NCBI GenBank assembly: GCA_024698505.1
Contig: JAILRE010000029.1
Location: forward strand, 1 to 58,297
Direction: 5' to 3'
From: Clostridiales bacterium
GTDB taxonomy: Bacteria; Bacillota; Clostridia; Christensenellales; CAG-138
Length of the DNA stretch: 58,297 nt
Shown: positions 28,224-37,011 of the stretch, piece after piece
Layout: every line of letters starts with the position of its first letter
Position numbering within the stretch: the stretch's first letter is position 1
The notes under the pieces: generated by a model
Told to the model about the DNA's origin: nothing
The model's database searches: none
The model's input: the letters and a program-made list of their open reading frames with translations, nothing else
Translations under genes and position numbers: made by a program

Positions 28224-29770
28224 TGAGATCAAAGATCATAAGATCGTTTGCGGCACTGCTTGCTTTGCTCATCGCGGCGGCAGTGCCGATTTTGGCGTCT
28301 GCATCCACCGATTATCAGACGCCCTTTTCCGCCGTAAAAAGCTACCTCGCCTCGACGACTCCGTCGTTCGGCTCCGTCAACGGCGAGTGGCGGGTATTCG
28401 CGCTCGCAAGGAGCGGCAGAGTCTCGCCCGGCGATCCCTACTGCACGAATTACTATAACGCCATAGAAGCTTACGTCCGCGGCGTCGGCAGTGGAAAGCT
28501 GGATACCAACAAATCGACCGAGAACTCAAGGCTCGTGATCGCGCTCACCTCGATAGGAAGGAACGCCAGGAACGTCGCCGGGTACGATCTCGTCGCCCCT
28601 CTTACCGAGCAGAGCTTCGTAAAGAGGCAGGGGATCACGGGCGCGGCGTACGCGCTTCTGGCGCTCGGATGCTCCGCTTCCTACGGGGAGGAGCAGACGA
28701 AGGCCGCATACATCGATTTCATTCTCGGGCGTGAGATAAGCGGAGGAGGCTGGTCCCTCGGGTCCTCTCCCGATCCCGACGTTACCGCGATCGTGATCAC
28801 CGCGCTCGCGCCGTATCAAAGTGCGGCGGAGGCGATCGATAGGGGCATTGCCAAGCTTTCCGAGCTCCAGCTCGAAAACGGTGGCTTCTCCTCCATGAAC
28901 ACCGAAAACTGCGAGAGCTGCGCTCAGGTCGTTGTCGCGCTGTCGACCGTAGGCGTCGATGCGGACAGCGACTCGCGCTTCGTCAAGAACGGCAATTCCG
29001 CGCTCGCCGCGCTCTGCTCGTACTTCACTGGGACGGGCTTCGCGCATACGCAAAACGGCCAGGTCAACGCCATGGCATCCGAACAGGCGGCGTATTCGCT
29101 CTGCGCATACCGGCGCTTCAAAACGGGCAAGAACGACCTCTACGATATGAGCGACGTTTCCTCTGCGGATCCGACGCCGACGCCCACGAGCACGCCAAAA
29201 CCCACGGCTACGCCCAAACCGACGAATACTCCCAGGCCCACCGCTACGCCGAAACCCACTGCAACGCCCAAGCCCACGAATACTCCCAGGCCCACCGCGA
29301 CGCCCAAACCCACGGCGACGCCCAAGCCGACGAATACGCCGAAACCCACGAATACTCCGAGGCCGACCGATGCGCCCAAGCCGACGGATACTCCCGATCC
29401 GACGAATACGCCGGGCGCGACCGCGACCCCGACGACGAGTCCGACCGAGGCTCCTACAGAGACGCCCACCGAGGCCCCCACTGAGGCTCCGACCGACGCG
29501 CCCGAAATAACGGACGAGCCCGAAACGAGCGAGATCGTTCCTACGGAAGCCCCGACCGAGCAGCCGACGGAAGCGCCGACAGAACGGCCTTCGGAAGCTC
29601 CGGCCGAACGGCAGACGGAAGCTCCGGCCGAACGGCAGACGGAAGCTCCCGCGGCCGGCTCTGCCGATAAGAGACCGAGGAACTTATGGCCGGCTTTCGC
29701 GCTTGCGGGAGCGGCGATACTGACGGGCATTGCGGTATTGATAGCGAGGAGGAAGCATGAAAAGAAATAA
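28223..29770 (+). CDS. Exported alpha/alpha-barrel protein with TP-rich stalk and membrane anchor
   Basis: A 515-residue protein. The signal peptide runs to about SASTDYQ. Residues ~30-300 are helical repeats of the terpenoid-cyclase/prenyltransferase (alpha/alpha barrel) type: GGGWSLGSSPDPDVTAIVITAL and NGGFSSMNTENCESCAQVVVAL, each a Gly-Gly-aromatic turn plus helix. This is the fold of the large domain of transcobalamin and intrinsic factor. Residues ~305-480 are a low-complexity stalk of TPKPTA/TEAPTE units. The C-terminus is a membrane helix followed by RRKHEKK, with no LPXTG sorting motif. It overlaps both neighbours, so the three proteins are made together under B12 control. Cobalamin binding is inferred. 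Confidence 0.8.
   Translation: MRSKIIRSFAALLALLIAAAVPILASASTDYQTPFSAVKSYLASTTPSFGSVNGEWRVFALARSGRVSPGDPYCTNYYNAIEAYVRGVGSGKLDTNKSTENSRLVIALTSIGRNARNVAGYDLVAPLTEQSFVKRQGITGAAYALLALGCSASYGEEQTKAAYIDFILGREISGGGWSLGSSPDPDVTAIVITALAPYQSAAEAIDRGIAKLSELQLENGGFSSMNTENCESCAQVVVALSTVGVDADSDSRFVKNGNSALAALCSYFTGTGFAHTQNGQVNAMASEQAAYSLCAYRRFKTGKNDLYDMSDVSSADPTPTPTSTPKPTATPKPTNTPRPTATPKPTATPKPTNTPRPTATPKPTATPKPTNTPKPTNTPRPTDAPKPTDTPDPTNTPGATATPTTSPTEAPTETPTEAPTEAPTDAPEITDEPETSEIVPTEAPTEQPTEAPTERPSEAPAERQTEAPAERQTEAPAAGSADKRPRNLWPAFALAGAAILTGIAVLIARRKHEKK
29190..29430 (+). repeat. In-frame tandem repeat coding the TP-rich stalk
   Basis: About a dozen degenerate 18-nt units encode TPKPTA, TPKPTN or TPRPTA. 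It shows no CRISPR-like spacing and is entirely coding. Length is likely to vary between strains by slippage or recombination. Confidence 0.8.
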
Positions 29771-30275
29771 AGCTCTGTTCATAAGGCTACTTGCGGCGCT
29801 TCTCGCATTCGCGTTCGCCGCGCTGGCTTCGGCCTGCGAAAAGCCCAAGGTCAAGGACAACTACGCGCATCACTGCACTCTTTACGTCGACTGCAGGACG
29901 CTCCTCGACAATATGGACGATCTGGATCCCGATAAAAGGGAGCTCGTCCCCGAGGACGGCGTGATACTCGCGCAGGTCACGGTGGGCTTTGACGACGGCG
30001 ATTCCGTCTACGATATCCTCGTTCGCGAGCTCAGGTCAAGGGATATCCATATCGACGCGTCCTTCGTGCCCGCCTACAACACGGCGTACGTAAAGGGCAT
30101 CAATAACATTTACGAGTTCGACTGCGGCTTATCGAGCGGCTGGGAATACAGCGTTAACGGGGTTTTCCCGAATTACGGATGCTCGGCCTATTACCCCGAG
30201 GAGGGGGATGAGATCCGCTTCCTCTACACCTGCGATCTCGGAGCGGATATCGGCAACGAGTTCAAGGGAGAATAA
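29757..30275 (+). CDS. DUF4430 lipoprotein (transcobalamin-like C-terminal domain)
   Basis: A 172-residue lipoprotein with lipobox LASAC (Cys27). The mature part is one DUF4430 domain: DGDSVYDILVREL, then NNIYEFDCGLSSGWEYSVNGVFPNYGCSAYYPEEGDEIRF and a final CDLGADIGNEF. This SGWxYxVNG...P..G pattern is the DUF4430 signature and is structurally related to the small beta domain of transcobalamin. It starts inside the end of the preceding gene (14-nt overlap) and is last before a terminator. It is probably the membrane-tethered beta half of a split cobalamin-binding pair, inferred from context. Confidence 0.88.
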   Translation: MKRNKALFIRLLAALLAFAFAALASACEKPKVKDNYAHHCTLYVDCRTLLDNMDDLDPDKRELVPEDGVILAQVTVGFDDGDSVYDILVRELRSRDIHIDASFVPAYNTAYVKGINNIYEFDCGLSSGWEYSVNGVFPNYGCSAYYPEEGDEIRFLYTCDLGADIGNEFKGE

Positions 30276-30295
30276 AAACCCAAGCTACCAAAAGA

Positions 30296-30334
30296 AAAAA
30301 AGCCCTCCGACTGCGAAAGACGGAGGGCTTTTCC
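30296..30334 (+). terminator. Terminator of the B12-regulated operon
   Basis: AAGCCCTCCG pairs with CGGAGGGCTT, with an A tract before and TTTT after. Confidence 0.85.
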
Positions 30335-30393
30335 GCGCCATCGGGCACGGCGCTTCCACTATTATTTGCCATTATTACGACAGATTTTCCGTG

Positions 30394-30422
30394 TTGCATT
30401 ATGAAACTGAATAATGTATAAT
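30394..30422 (+). promoter_or_regulatory. Sigma-A promoter of the polysaccharide locus
   Basis: TTGCAT, 17 nt, TATAAT, with a TG directly before the -10. The leader is about 95 nt and contains a small GGGGG/CCCCC hairpin just before the ribosome site. Confidence 0.75.
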
Positions 30423-30521
30423 TAAAGATGGACTATAACGCGTTACTATCGTTTGCCGTTATCCGATGATCGGTTTTCGCAAGGGGGAGAGCCCCCGAGG
30501 ATACGAAAGGAGATAATCCGT

Positions 30522-32477
30522 ATGAGTGAAAAACGCGTGGTTTTCGAGCGCTTCTATCGGGCGACTTCCCTCATAGTGATAGACGCCGTATGCTGCTTCC
30601 TGGCGTTCGCCGCCGCGACCTGGTTCCTTCACAGCGCGGTGGAAGGGGGGTACGTTTTCCCGTTCAAGGCGGCGAGCTACCCGAACGGCCCGCTGACGAA
30701 CTACTACACGATAACCCAGGTCGTCATATTCATGGCGGCCTATATCGCCGTATTCGCGCTGTTCAGGCTCTATACGAGCATATGGAGCGTTTCCGGCCTC
30801 AACGAGGGCATCATGATAATCGCGGGCGTAGGCGTCGGCACGGGCGTCTGCATACTGCTCAATTACGTATTGTCCTTCGTTCCCGCCGAGTATAATCCCG
30901 GCTTTCACAATTCGGGCAGGGTCGGCATCTGCCTTGCGGCGATGTTCCTCTGCGCCATGCTCTTCGTAACGAGATTCGGCTACCGCATTGTAAGAAGATT
31001 CGTCAAGGATACGTCCTCCGCGAAGCCGCGCTCCGGCAAAAAACCCACGCTGATAGTCGGCGCGGGCTATTTCGGCGCGTACGTCCATTCCCAGATAATG
31101 AACGAGCAGAGCATCACCGACTGCGTTACCGTAGCCTTCGCGGACGACGACAGGACAAAGCTCGGCCTCAGGATAGACGGCGTGAAGGTCATGGGCACTT
31201 CGGAGGATATCCCCGATATCGTCAAGAAAAAACGCATACAGGAGATCATAATCGCCATACCGTCCATCACGCCCGAGAAGCAGGCGGAGCTCGTCACGAT
31301 ATGCCGCGAGACGAAATGCCACGTCCGCATGGTAACTCCCCTCAGGGATCTCAACGATTCCGCTCCCACGATGCGGGATATAAGGGAGACCAACATAAAC
31401 GACATCCTCTTCAGGCCCGAGGTCGATCTGGACGTAAGGAGCATAGAGGATTACATCGAGCATAAGACCGTCCTCGTAACGGGCGGAGGCGGCTCGATAG
31501 GCTCGGAGATCTGCCGTCAGGTCGCGAATTTCTATCCCGCCAAGCTCATCATATTCGATATCTACGAAAACAACGCCTACGAGCTCTACTGCGAGCTCAA
31601 GCAGCGCCATCCCTGGCTGGACGTCGTGATAAGGGTCGGCTCCGTTAGGGACAAGGCAAGGCTTGACGACGTGATGGAAGAGTTCCATCCCGATATAGTG
31701 CTGCACACCGCGGCGCACAAGCACGTTCCCCTCATGGAGGACAGCCCCGCCGAGGCAGTCAAAAACAACGTATTCGGCACGATAAACGTTTTGAAGTCCG
31801 CCGAATCCCACGGCGTGAAGCGCTTCGTTCAGCTCTCCACCGATAAGGCCGTCAACCCGACTAACGTCATGGGCGCGACAAAGCGCATCACCGAGCTTGC
31901 CGTCCAGCAGTTTGCGAAGAACAGCATCATGCGCTGCATGACGGTCAGGTTCGGCAACGTGCTCGGCTCCCACGGGAGCGTGATCCCGCTCTTCGAGAGG
32001 CAGATCAAATCCGGCGGCCCCGTGCTCGTCACCGATAAGGATATCACGAGGTACTTCATGACCATACCCGAGGCGGCGCAGCTGGTGCTTCAGGCGGGCG
32101 CTCTGGGCGAGACCGGAGCCATTTACGTGCTCGATATGGGCCAGCCCGTCAAGATCTACGACCTTGCCGAAAAGGTGATAAGGTTCCACGGCTTCGAGCC
32201 CAACGTGGACATGCCCATCCAGATCACGGGCCTGCGTCCCGGCGAAAAGATGTACGAGGAGCTGCTCACCCCGGACGAGCTGAACGCCATGGAGAAGACG
32301 GCGCACGGCCGCATATTCAAGGCGCATCCCGAGCCCATCGACGGCGAGTCCTTCAAGGAGAAGCTGGACGAGCTTTACGAGCTTGCCGAGATGAACAGCG
32401 ACGGCGTCGTCGAGTGCATCGGCGAGATCGTCCCGAATTTCCATCACGCCGTAAACGAGCAGAAAAAGACCGCGTGA
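30522..32477 (+). CDS. capD: Membrane UDP-GlcNAc 4,6-dehydratase (CapD/PglF/EpsC type)
   Basis: A 651-residue protein. Four membrane helices occupy the first ~150 residues. A Rossmann-like CoA-binding-type segment follows (KKPTLIVGAGYFGAYV). The catalytic NAD-dependent domain begins VLVTGGGGSIGSEICRQ and contains QLSTDKAVNPTNVMGATKR; the MxxxK replaces the usual YxxxK, as in all large 4,6-dehydratases of this group. It converts UDP-GlcNAc to the 4-keto-6-deoxy sugar at the membrane. With the next two genes it forms a bacillosamine-like initiating module. The ATG at 30522 follows AAAGGAG. First gene of the locus. Confidence 0.95.
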   Translation: MSEKRVVFERFYRATSLIVIDAVCCFLAFAAATWFLHSAVEGGYVFPFKAASYPNGPLTNYYTITQVVIFMAAYIAVFALFRLYTSIWSVSGLNEGIMIIAGVGVGTGVCILLNYVLSFVPAEYNPGFHNSGRVGICLAAMFLCAMLFVTRFGYRIVRRFVKDTSSAKPRSGKKPTLIVGAGYFGAYVHSQIMNEQSITDCVTVAFADDDRTKLGLRIDGVKVMGTSEDIPDIVKKKRIQEIIIAIPSITPEKQAELVTICRETKCHVRMVTPLRDLNDSAPTMRDIRETNINDILFRPEVDLDVRSIEDYIEHKTVLVTGGGGSIGSEICRQVANFYPAKLIIFDIYENNAYELYCELKQRHPWLDVVIRVGSVRDKARLDDVMEEFHPDIVLHTAAHKHVPLMEDSPAEAVKNNVFGTINVLKSAESHGVKRFVQLSTDKAVNPTNVMGATKRITELAVQQFAKNSIMRCMTVRFGNVLGSHGSVIPLFERQIKSGGPVLVTDKDITRYFMTIPEAAQLVLQAGALGETGAIYVLDMGQPVKIYDLAEKVIRFHGFEPNVDMPIQITGLRPGEKMYEELLTPDELNAMEKTAHGRIFKAHPEPIDGESFKEKLDELYELAEMNSDGVVECIGEIVPNFHHAVNEQKKTA

Positions 32478-32554
32478 GATCGCGGATCATCTTGCCGGAG
32501 CGCAGGAGCATAATGACAGTAAAACGATCGCAAAACGATTTTTAGGAGCATTAC

Positions 32555-33868
32555 ATGAAAAAACGAATGATCCCGTTCAGTCCGCCGGATATTACCGAAC
32601 TTGAGATAGCCGAAGTCTGCGAGGCGCTGCGCTCCGGCTGGATCACGACCGGCCCCCGCACGAAGCTGCTGGAGCGCCGGCTCGCGGCATTCATTGAAAC
32701 CGGGGATACCGATATCGACTGCAATTCGGCCGACAACGTCATGCGTTACAGCAACCGCGTAGTCTGCCTCAGTTCGGCTACGGCAGCAGAGGAATTGAAC
32801 CTTCGCCTGCTGGGCATCCGCCCGGGCGATGAGGTCATAGTACCCGCTTATACATACACAGCGACGGCATCGCCCGTGATCCACTGCGGCGCTTCGCTGA
32901 AGTTCGTCGATATCAAAAAGGACGGAGATATCGAATCGCATATGCCCGAGATAGATTACGACCTGCTCGAGGCGGCGATCACTCCGAAAACCAAGGCGAT
33001 AATCCCGGTGGATCTCGGCGGAATGGTTTGCGATTACGAGAAGATATTCTCGATCGTCGAAAAAAAGCGCGGGTTGTTTACCGCTTCCGATCCGGACGGA
33101 ACTCCGCTCGGAGATCTGTCCTCTCGTATCCAGAAGGCAATAGGCCGCGTCGCCGTCGTAGCCGACTGCGCGCATTCCCTCGGCGCTTCCAGAATGATAA
33201 ACGGCGAGCGGAAAAACTGCGGAAGCATTGCGGATTTCACCTCTTTCAGCTTCCATGCAGTCAAGAATTTCACTACCGCAGAGGGCGGCGCCAGCACGTG
33301 GCAGCCTCCTGATGGGATATGCAACGAAGAAATCTACAAGATGTATCAGCTCCTTTCGCTCCATGGCCAGAATAAGGATGCTTTTGCAAAGGCAAAGCAC
33401 GGTTCGTGGGAGTATGACATAATAGGTCCCTGGTATAAGTGCAACATGACGGATATAACAGCTGCGATCGGTCTGAGGCAGCTTGACAGATATAAAGGAC
33501 TTCTCAGGAGAAGAGCCGAGATCGTGAAGAAATATGATGAGACATGCGACGAACTGGGCATTTCACATCTTATCCACCATACTGACGAAATGGATGGCTC
33601 GAAACACCTGTATCTTATAAGGATACAGGGGATAACCGCTGAGCAGCGCAACGCTCTTATGGAGAAGATGGGCGAGATGGGCCTTGCTACGAACGTTCAC
33701 TACAAGCCTCTGCCCATGATGACCGCATACGGCGGCGATTGTTCCGAATATCCGAATGCGTACGACTATTATCATAATCTGATCACCCTGCCGCTGCACA
33801 CGCTGCTCTCCGACGAGGACGTGGAATACGTTTGCGAGGTTTTGAAAAAGGCTGCAAATAAAGCCTGA
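32555..33868 (+). CDS. DegT/DnrJ/EryC1-family sugar aminotransferase
   Basis: A 437-residue PLP enzyme of the sugar-aminotransferase family. It begins IPFSPPDITELEIAEVCEALRSGWITTGP, has EVIVPAYTYTATASPVIHCGA, and the PLP-lysine segment SFHAVKNFTTAEGG (Lys237). The C-terminus has the conserved HYKPLPMM and LPLHTLLSDEDVEYV. It should aminate a keto sugar, most simply the UDP-4-keto product of the preceding dehydratase (PglE-like), giving a 4-amino-4,6-dideoxy sugar. It is longer than PglE, with inserts near residues 45-60 and 160-190. TTAGGAG precedes the start. Confidence 0.92.
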   Translation: MKKRMIPFSPPDITELEIAEVCEALRSGWITTGPRTKLLERRLAAFIETGDTDIDCNSADNVMRYSNRVVCLSSATAAEELNLRLLGIRPGDEVIVPAYTYTATASPVIHCGASLKFVDIKKDGDIESHMPEIDYDLLEAAITPKTKAIIPVDLGGMVCDYEKIFSIVEKKRGLFTASDPDGTPLGDLSSRIQKAIGRVAVVADCAHSLGASRMINGERKNCGSIADFTSFSFHAVKNFTTAEGGASTWQPPDGICNEEIYKMYQLLSLHGQNKDAFAKAKHGSWEYDIIGPWYKCNMTDITAAIGLRQLDRYKGLLRRRAEIVKKYDETCDELGISHLIHHTDEMDGSKHLYLIRIQGITAEQRNALMEKMGEMGLATNVHYKPLPMMTAYGGDCSEYPNAYDYYHNLITLPLHTLLSDEDVEYVCEVLKKAANKA

Positions 33869-33884
33869 GGACTAAGAGTCGATC

Positions 33885-34517
33885 ATGTATAAGCTGTTTT
33901 TCAAACGAGTGATAGATATACTGGTCAGTTTGATAGGGCTGCCCGTTTTCTGTCTTGCGTTTATCGTGCTTGCTCCCATTATTGCGCTTACGGATAAGGG
34001 CCCTGTCTTCTACACCGCGGACAGGCTGGGCATGAAGGGCCGCATTTTCAAAATGTATAAGTTCAGGTCAATGAGGGTCAACTCGCCGGATCTGAGAAAC
34101 AGCGACGGTTCCACGTATAACGGAGACGGCGATCCCCGAGTTACGAAGATAGGCAGGATAATGCGCAAGACGAGCCTCGATGAGCTTCCGCAGCTGCTTA
34201 ACGTGCTTAAGGGGGATATGAGCCTGATAGGGCCGCGTCCTCATCTTGTTACGTCGTATAAGGGCTATGAGTCGCTAACCCCGGAGAAAAAGAAGAGACT
34301 CGAAGTCAGACCGGGGATCACAGGCTACAGCCAGGCGTATTTCCGCAATTCGATCGATTCAAATAAGAAGATCGAGAACGACTGCTACTATGCGGATCAC
34401 GTTTCGTTTGCGTTCGACGCGAGGATATTTTTTCACACGATAAAGACGGTGCTCCTCAGAAAGAACGTTTACGTTTCGGAGACCGCGCCAGCAAGCGTTA
34501 GGGAGAACGACAAATGA
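33885..34517 (+). CDS. Initiating sugar-phosphate transferase (PglC/WcaJ C-domain type)
   Basis: A 210-residue monotopic phosphoglycosyl transferase. One hydrophobic N-terminal helix is followed by the family core: KFRSMR, GDGDPRVTKIGRIMRKTSLDELPQLLNVLKGDMSLIGPRP and VRPGITGYSQ. It transfers a sugar phosphate from a UDP sugar to undecaprenyl phosphate, starting repeat-unit assembly. It is the short form without the WcaJ-type membrane bundle. It overlaps the next gene by 4 nt. Confidence 0.95.
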   Translation: MYKLFFKRVIDILVSLIGLPVFCLAFIVLAPIIALTDKGPVFYTADRLGMKGRIFKMYKFRSMRVNSPDLRNSDGSTYNGDGDPRVTKIGRIMRKTSLDELPQLLNVLKGDMSLIGPRPHLVTSYKGYESLTPEKKKRLEVRPGITGYSQAYFRNSIDSNKKIENDCYYADHVSFAFDARIFFHTIKTVLLRKNVYVSETAPASVRENDK

Positions 34518-35695
34518 AAAAGGTATTGATAATCGGCGCGTCCATACTCCAGCTCCCGGCTATACTCAAGGCGAAAGAACTGGGGTATTGTGTTGCAGCC
34601 GCGGATTACAATCCCAACGCCGTGGGCGTTCCGTATGCGGATGAGTTCTTCAACGTCAGCACGATAGACGCCGAAGGAGTGACCGAAGCAGCAAGACTGT
34701 TCATGCCGGACGGCGTGATGACTCTTGCCACCGATATGCCCATGCGTTCCGTTGCCGCCGCCTGCAAAGCGCTGGGGCTTCCCGGGATATCGGCCGAGAC
34801 TGCGATAAAAGCGACCGATAAGGCTGAGATGATAAAGGCTTTTGAAGAACACGGGGTCGAGCATCCATGGTATTACGTCGTGAAGAAAGGCGCAGACCCC
34901 GTGGATATAGCCGAGCATATCGCTTTCCCATGTATCAGCAAGCCGACGGACAACGCCGGGAGCAGGGGCGTGATGCTTATCCGTTCCGCAGAGGAGCTTA
35001 AGAGCGCGATAGAATACAGCTCGGCAAACGGCAGAAGCGGCGAGGTCATAATAGAGGAGTACTTGACAGGCAAAGAGGTAAGCGTCGAAGTAATGGCGGT
35101 GCGCGGAGATATCCACGTGCTGCAGGTAACGGATAAGATCACGACGGGCGCGCCTCATTTTGTTGAGATGGGACATACGCAGCCGAGCAGATTGCCATAT
35201 AAGGACGTAGAGGCGATCAAGGATCTCGCAAAGAGAGCCGTGAAGGCGATCGGAATTGACGACGGACCTGCGCACGTGGAGATAATGCTCACGAAAGACG
35301 GCCCGAAAATGATCGAACTCGGCGCAAGAATGGGCGGGGACTGCATAACGACGCATCTGGTCCCGCTGTCAACGGGGATAGATATGGTTGAAGCGACACT
35401 GAAGGTCTCGCTCGGCGAAGAACCCGATATCGAAATGAAATACAAAAAAGGGTCGGCGATACGCTATATTCATTCACCGATCGGCTTGATCAGGAGTATA
35501 GTCGGAACGGAGACGGCGCGAGCCGTTCCCGGGGTCGTTGAAGTTGCTTTTACAAAAGCAATCGGCGAAAGAACGGGAGAACTTGGATCATCTACCGATC
35601 GCGTGGGCTATGTGATTGCCGGGGGAGAGGATGCAGACGATGCCGAACGCATCTGTGAGGAAGCGCTTGAAGCGCTTCGCATCACGGTAGAATGA
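34514..35695 (+). CDS. ATP-grasp ligase, first of two
   Basis: A 393-residue ATP-grasp protein of the PurT/biotin-carboxylase-like group. The N-terminal domain starts KKVLIIGASILQLPAILKAKELGY. The ATP-binding lobe shows ISKPTDNAGSRGVMLI and VIIEEYLTGKEVSVEVMAV, and the metal/phosphate site is HVEIMLTKDGPKMIELGARMGGD. Members join a carboxylate to an amine using ATP. In a glycan locus it may attach an amino acid to a sugar or make a nucleotide-sugar substituent. It is translationally coupled to the initiating transferase (ATGA). Confidence 0.88.
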   Translation: MKKVLIIGASILQLPAILKAKELGYCVAAADYNPNAVGVPYADEFFNVSTIDAEGVTEAARLFMPDGVMTLATDMPMRSVAAACKALGLPGISAETAIKATDKAEMIKAFEEHGVEHPWYYVVKKGADPVDIAEHIAFPCISKPTDNAGSRGVMLIRSAEELKSAIEYSSANGRSGEVIIEEYLTGKEVSVEVMAVRGDIHVLQVTDKITTGAPHFVEMGHTQPSRLPYKDVEAIKDLAKRAVKAIGIDDGPAHVEIMLTKDGPKMIELGARMGGDCITTHLVPLSTGIDMVEATLKVSLGEEPDIEMKYKKGSAIRYIHSPIGLIRSIVGTETARAVPGVVEVAFTKAIGERTGELGSSTDRVGYVIAGGEDADDAERICEEALEALRITVE

Positions 35696-35715
35696 TCTGG
35701 TGGAGGGGAACTGTT

Positions 35716-37011
35716 ATGAATCCTGAATTAAGCGGAAAGCGTTTGCTGATCCTCGGAGGGAGTCTCTGGAAAAAAGCCATCAAGGATTTTGCTGCGGAGA
35801 ACAACATTACGCTTATTGCAACCGGCAACGATCAGTCTGCGGGCATTTTTGAGATCGCCGACGAGAAGTTCAGCGTTAATTCAACGGATCCCGAGGCAAT
35901 GAAAAAACTCATCAGGGACGCCAAAATCGACGGCGTTTATATGGGCGGAAGCGAGCCTGTGATTTCTTCTGCGTGTCAGTATATAAACGATCTCGGCCTC
36001 CCTTGCTATTGTACGCATGAGCAGTGGGAGTATTTGCAGAACAAGCGGAACTTTAAAGACTTATGCGTAAAACACGGATTGCCAGTTACTCCGAGGTATA
36101 CCCGCGAGGACCTTATGCAAGGAAACGAGGATTTGTTTCCGGTTATTACAAAACCGGCAGACGGGTGCGGAAGCAGTGGGTTCTCGATTTGCCGAAAACC
36201 AGATGAACTTGATAACGGAATAGAACTTGCCAGAAGGAACAGCCCCAGCAATACAGAAATAATTGAAAAATATGTTTCCAACGATGCGGTATGCGTTTTT
36301 TACACATTCTCAGACGGAAGGGGGATTTTTTCCGGATCGGAGGATAAATATCCGGTAAAGTATCCAAACGGAGGATTTGTAGGCGGCTTATACATTTTCA
36401 GAAGCTTTGAGGAAGCATCGTTCAGACAAAAATATGAGGATAGCATTTTAGCGCTTTTTGAAGATATAGGCGTCAAAGAAGGGTGCATTTGGATCGAAAT
36501 TTTCAGAGACCGGGGGAATTATTATTTTAATGAGATCGGGTATCGCGTGGGCGGAACCGTCTCTGTTTTTCCGGTTGCCTATATGAGCGGCTACAATCAG
36601 GTCGCGACAGATGTTTATTATGCTCTGACCGGAAAAAGCGTTCTTTTAACTCGACCGTCCTTGATCATGGACGATATTCCGCGAGACAGAAAGTATTGCG
36701 TTTATACGGTCCATGTAAGGCCGGGAATTGTCGGTTCATACGAGGGTGAGTCGCAGTTAATTGAGAAGCACCCGAATATTGTGACGATTGCGCGAACCAA
36801 GAACATCGGCAGCTTGGTTCCGGATACCGGAACTTTTGCACAGGTTGCTGCACTGATTCATTTTGTTTACAAAGACAACGAAGAACTGAGACAAACGATA
36901 GATGACATTCACAAATACTTGCTTATTCGGAATACAAATGGCGAGAACATGATTATGAGGATGGTGGATGATCAACAAGTTAGCAGAATTGAGAAAGGAT
37001 ATTGCCTGTGA
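35716..37011 (+). CDS. ATP-grasp ligase, second, divergent
   Basis: A 431-residue ATP-grasp protein, not close to the preceding one beyond the fold. Key segments are LLILGGSLWKKAIKDFAAENN, the lobe VITKPADGCGSSGFSICR and the acidic site GCIWIEIFRDRGNYYFNEIGYRVGG (Glu and Asn of the EIGYRxGG variant). Likely another carboxylate-amine ligase. The coding region is clearly richer in A+T than the flanking locus, suggesting separate acquisition. The ATG at 35716 follows GGAGGGG. Its stop overlaps the GTG start of the next gene. Confidence 0.85.
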   Translation: MNPELSGKRLLILGGSLWKKAIKDFAAENNITLIATGNDQSAGIFEIADEKFSVNSTDPEAMKKLIRDAKIDGVYMGGSEPVISSACQYINDLGLPCYCTHEQWEYLQNKRNFKDLCVKHGLPVTPRYTREDLMQGNEDLFPVITKPADGCGSSGFSICRKPDELDNGIELARRNSPSNTEIIEKYVSNDAVCVFYTFSDGRGIFSGSEDKYPVKYPNGGFVGGLYIFRSFEEASFRQKYEDSILALFEDIGVKEGCIWIEIFRDRGNYYFNEIGYRVGGTVSVFPVAYMSGYNQVATDVYYALTGKSVLLTRPSLIMDDIPRDRKYCVYTVHVRPGIVGSYEGESQLIEKHPNIVTIARTKNIGSLVPDTGTFAQVAALIHFVYKDNEELRQTIDDIHKYLLIRNTNGENMIMRMVDDQQVSRIEKGYCL

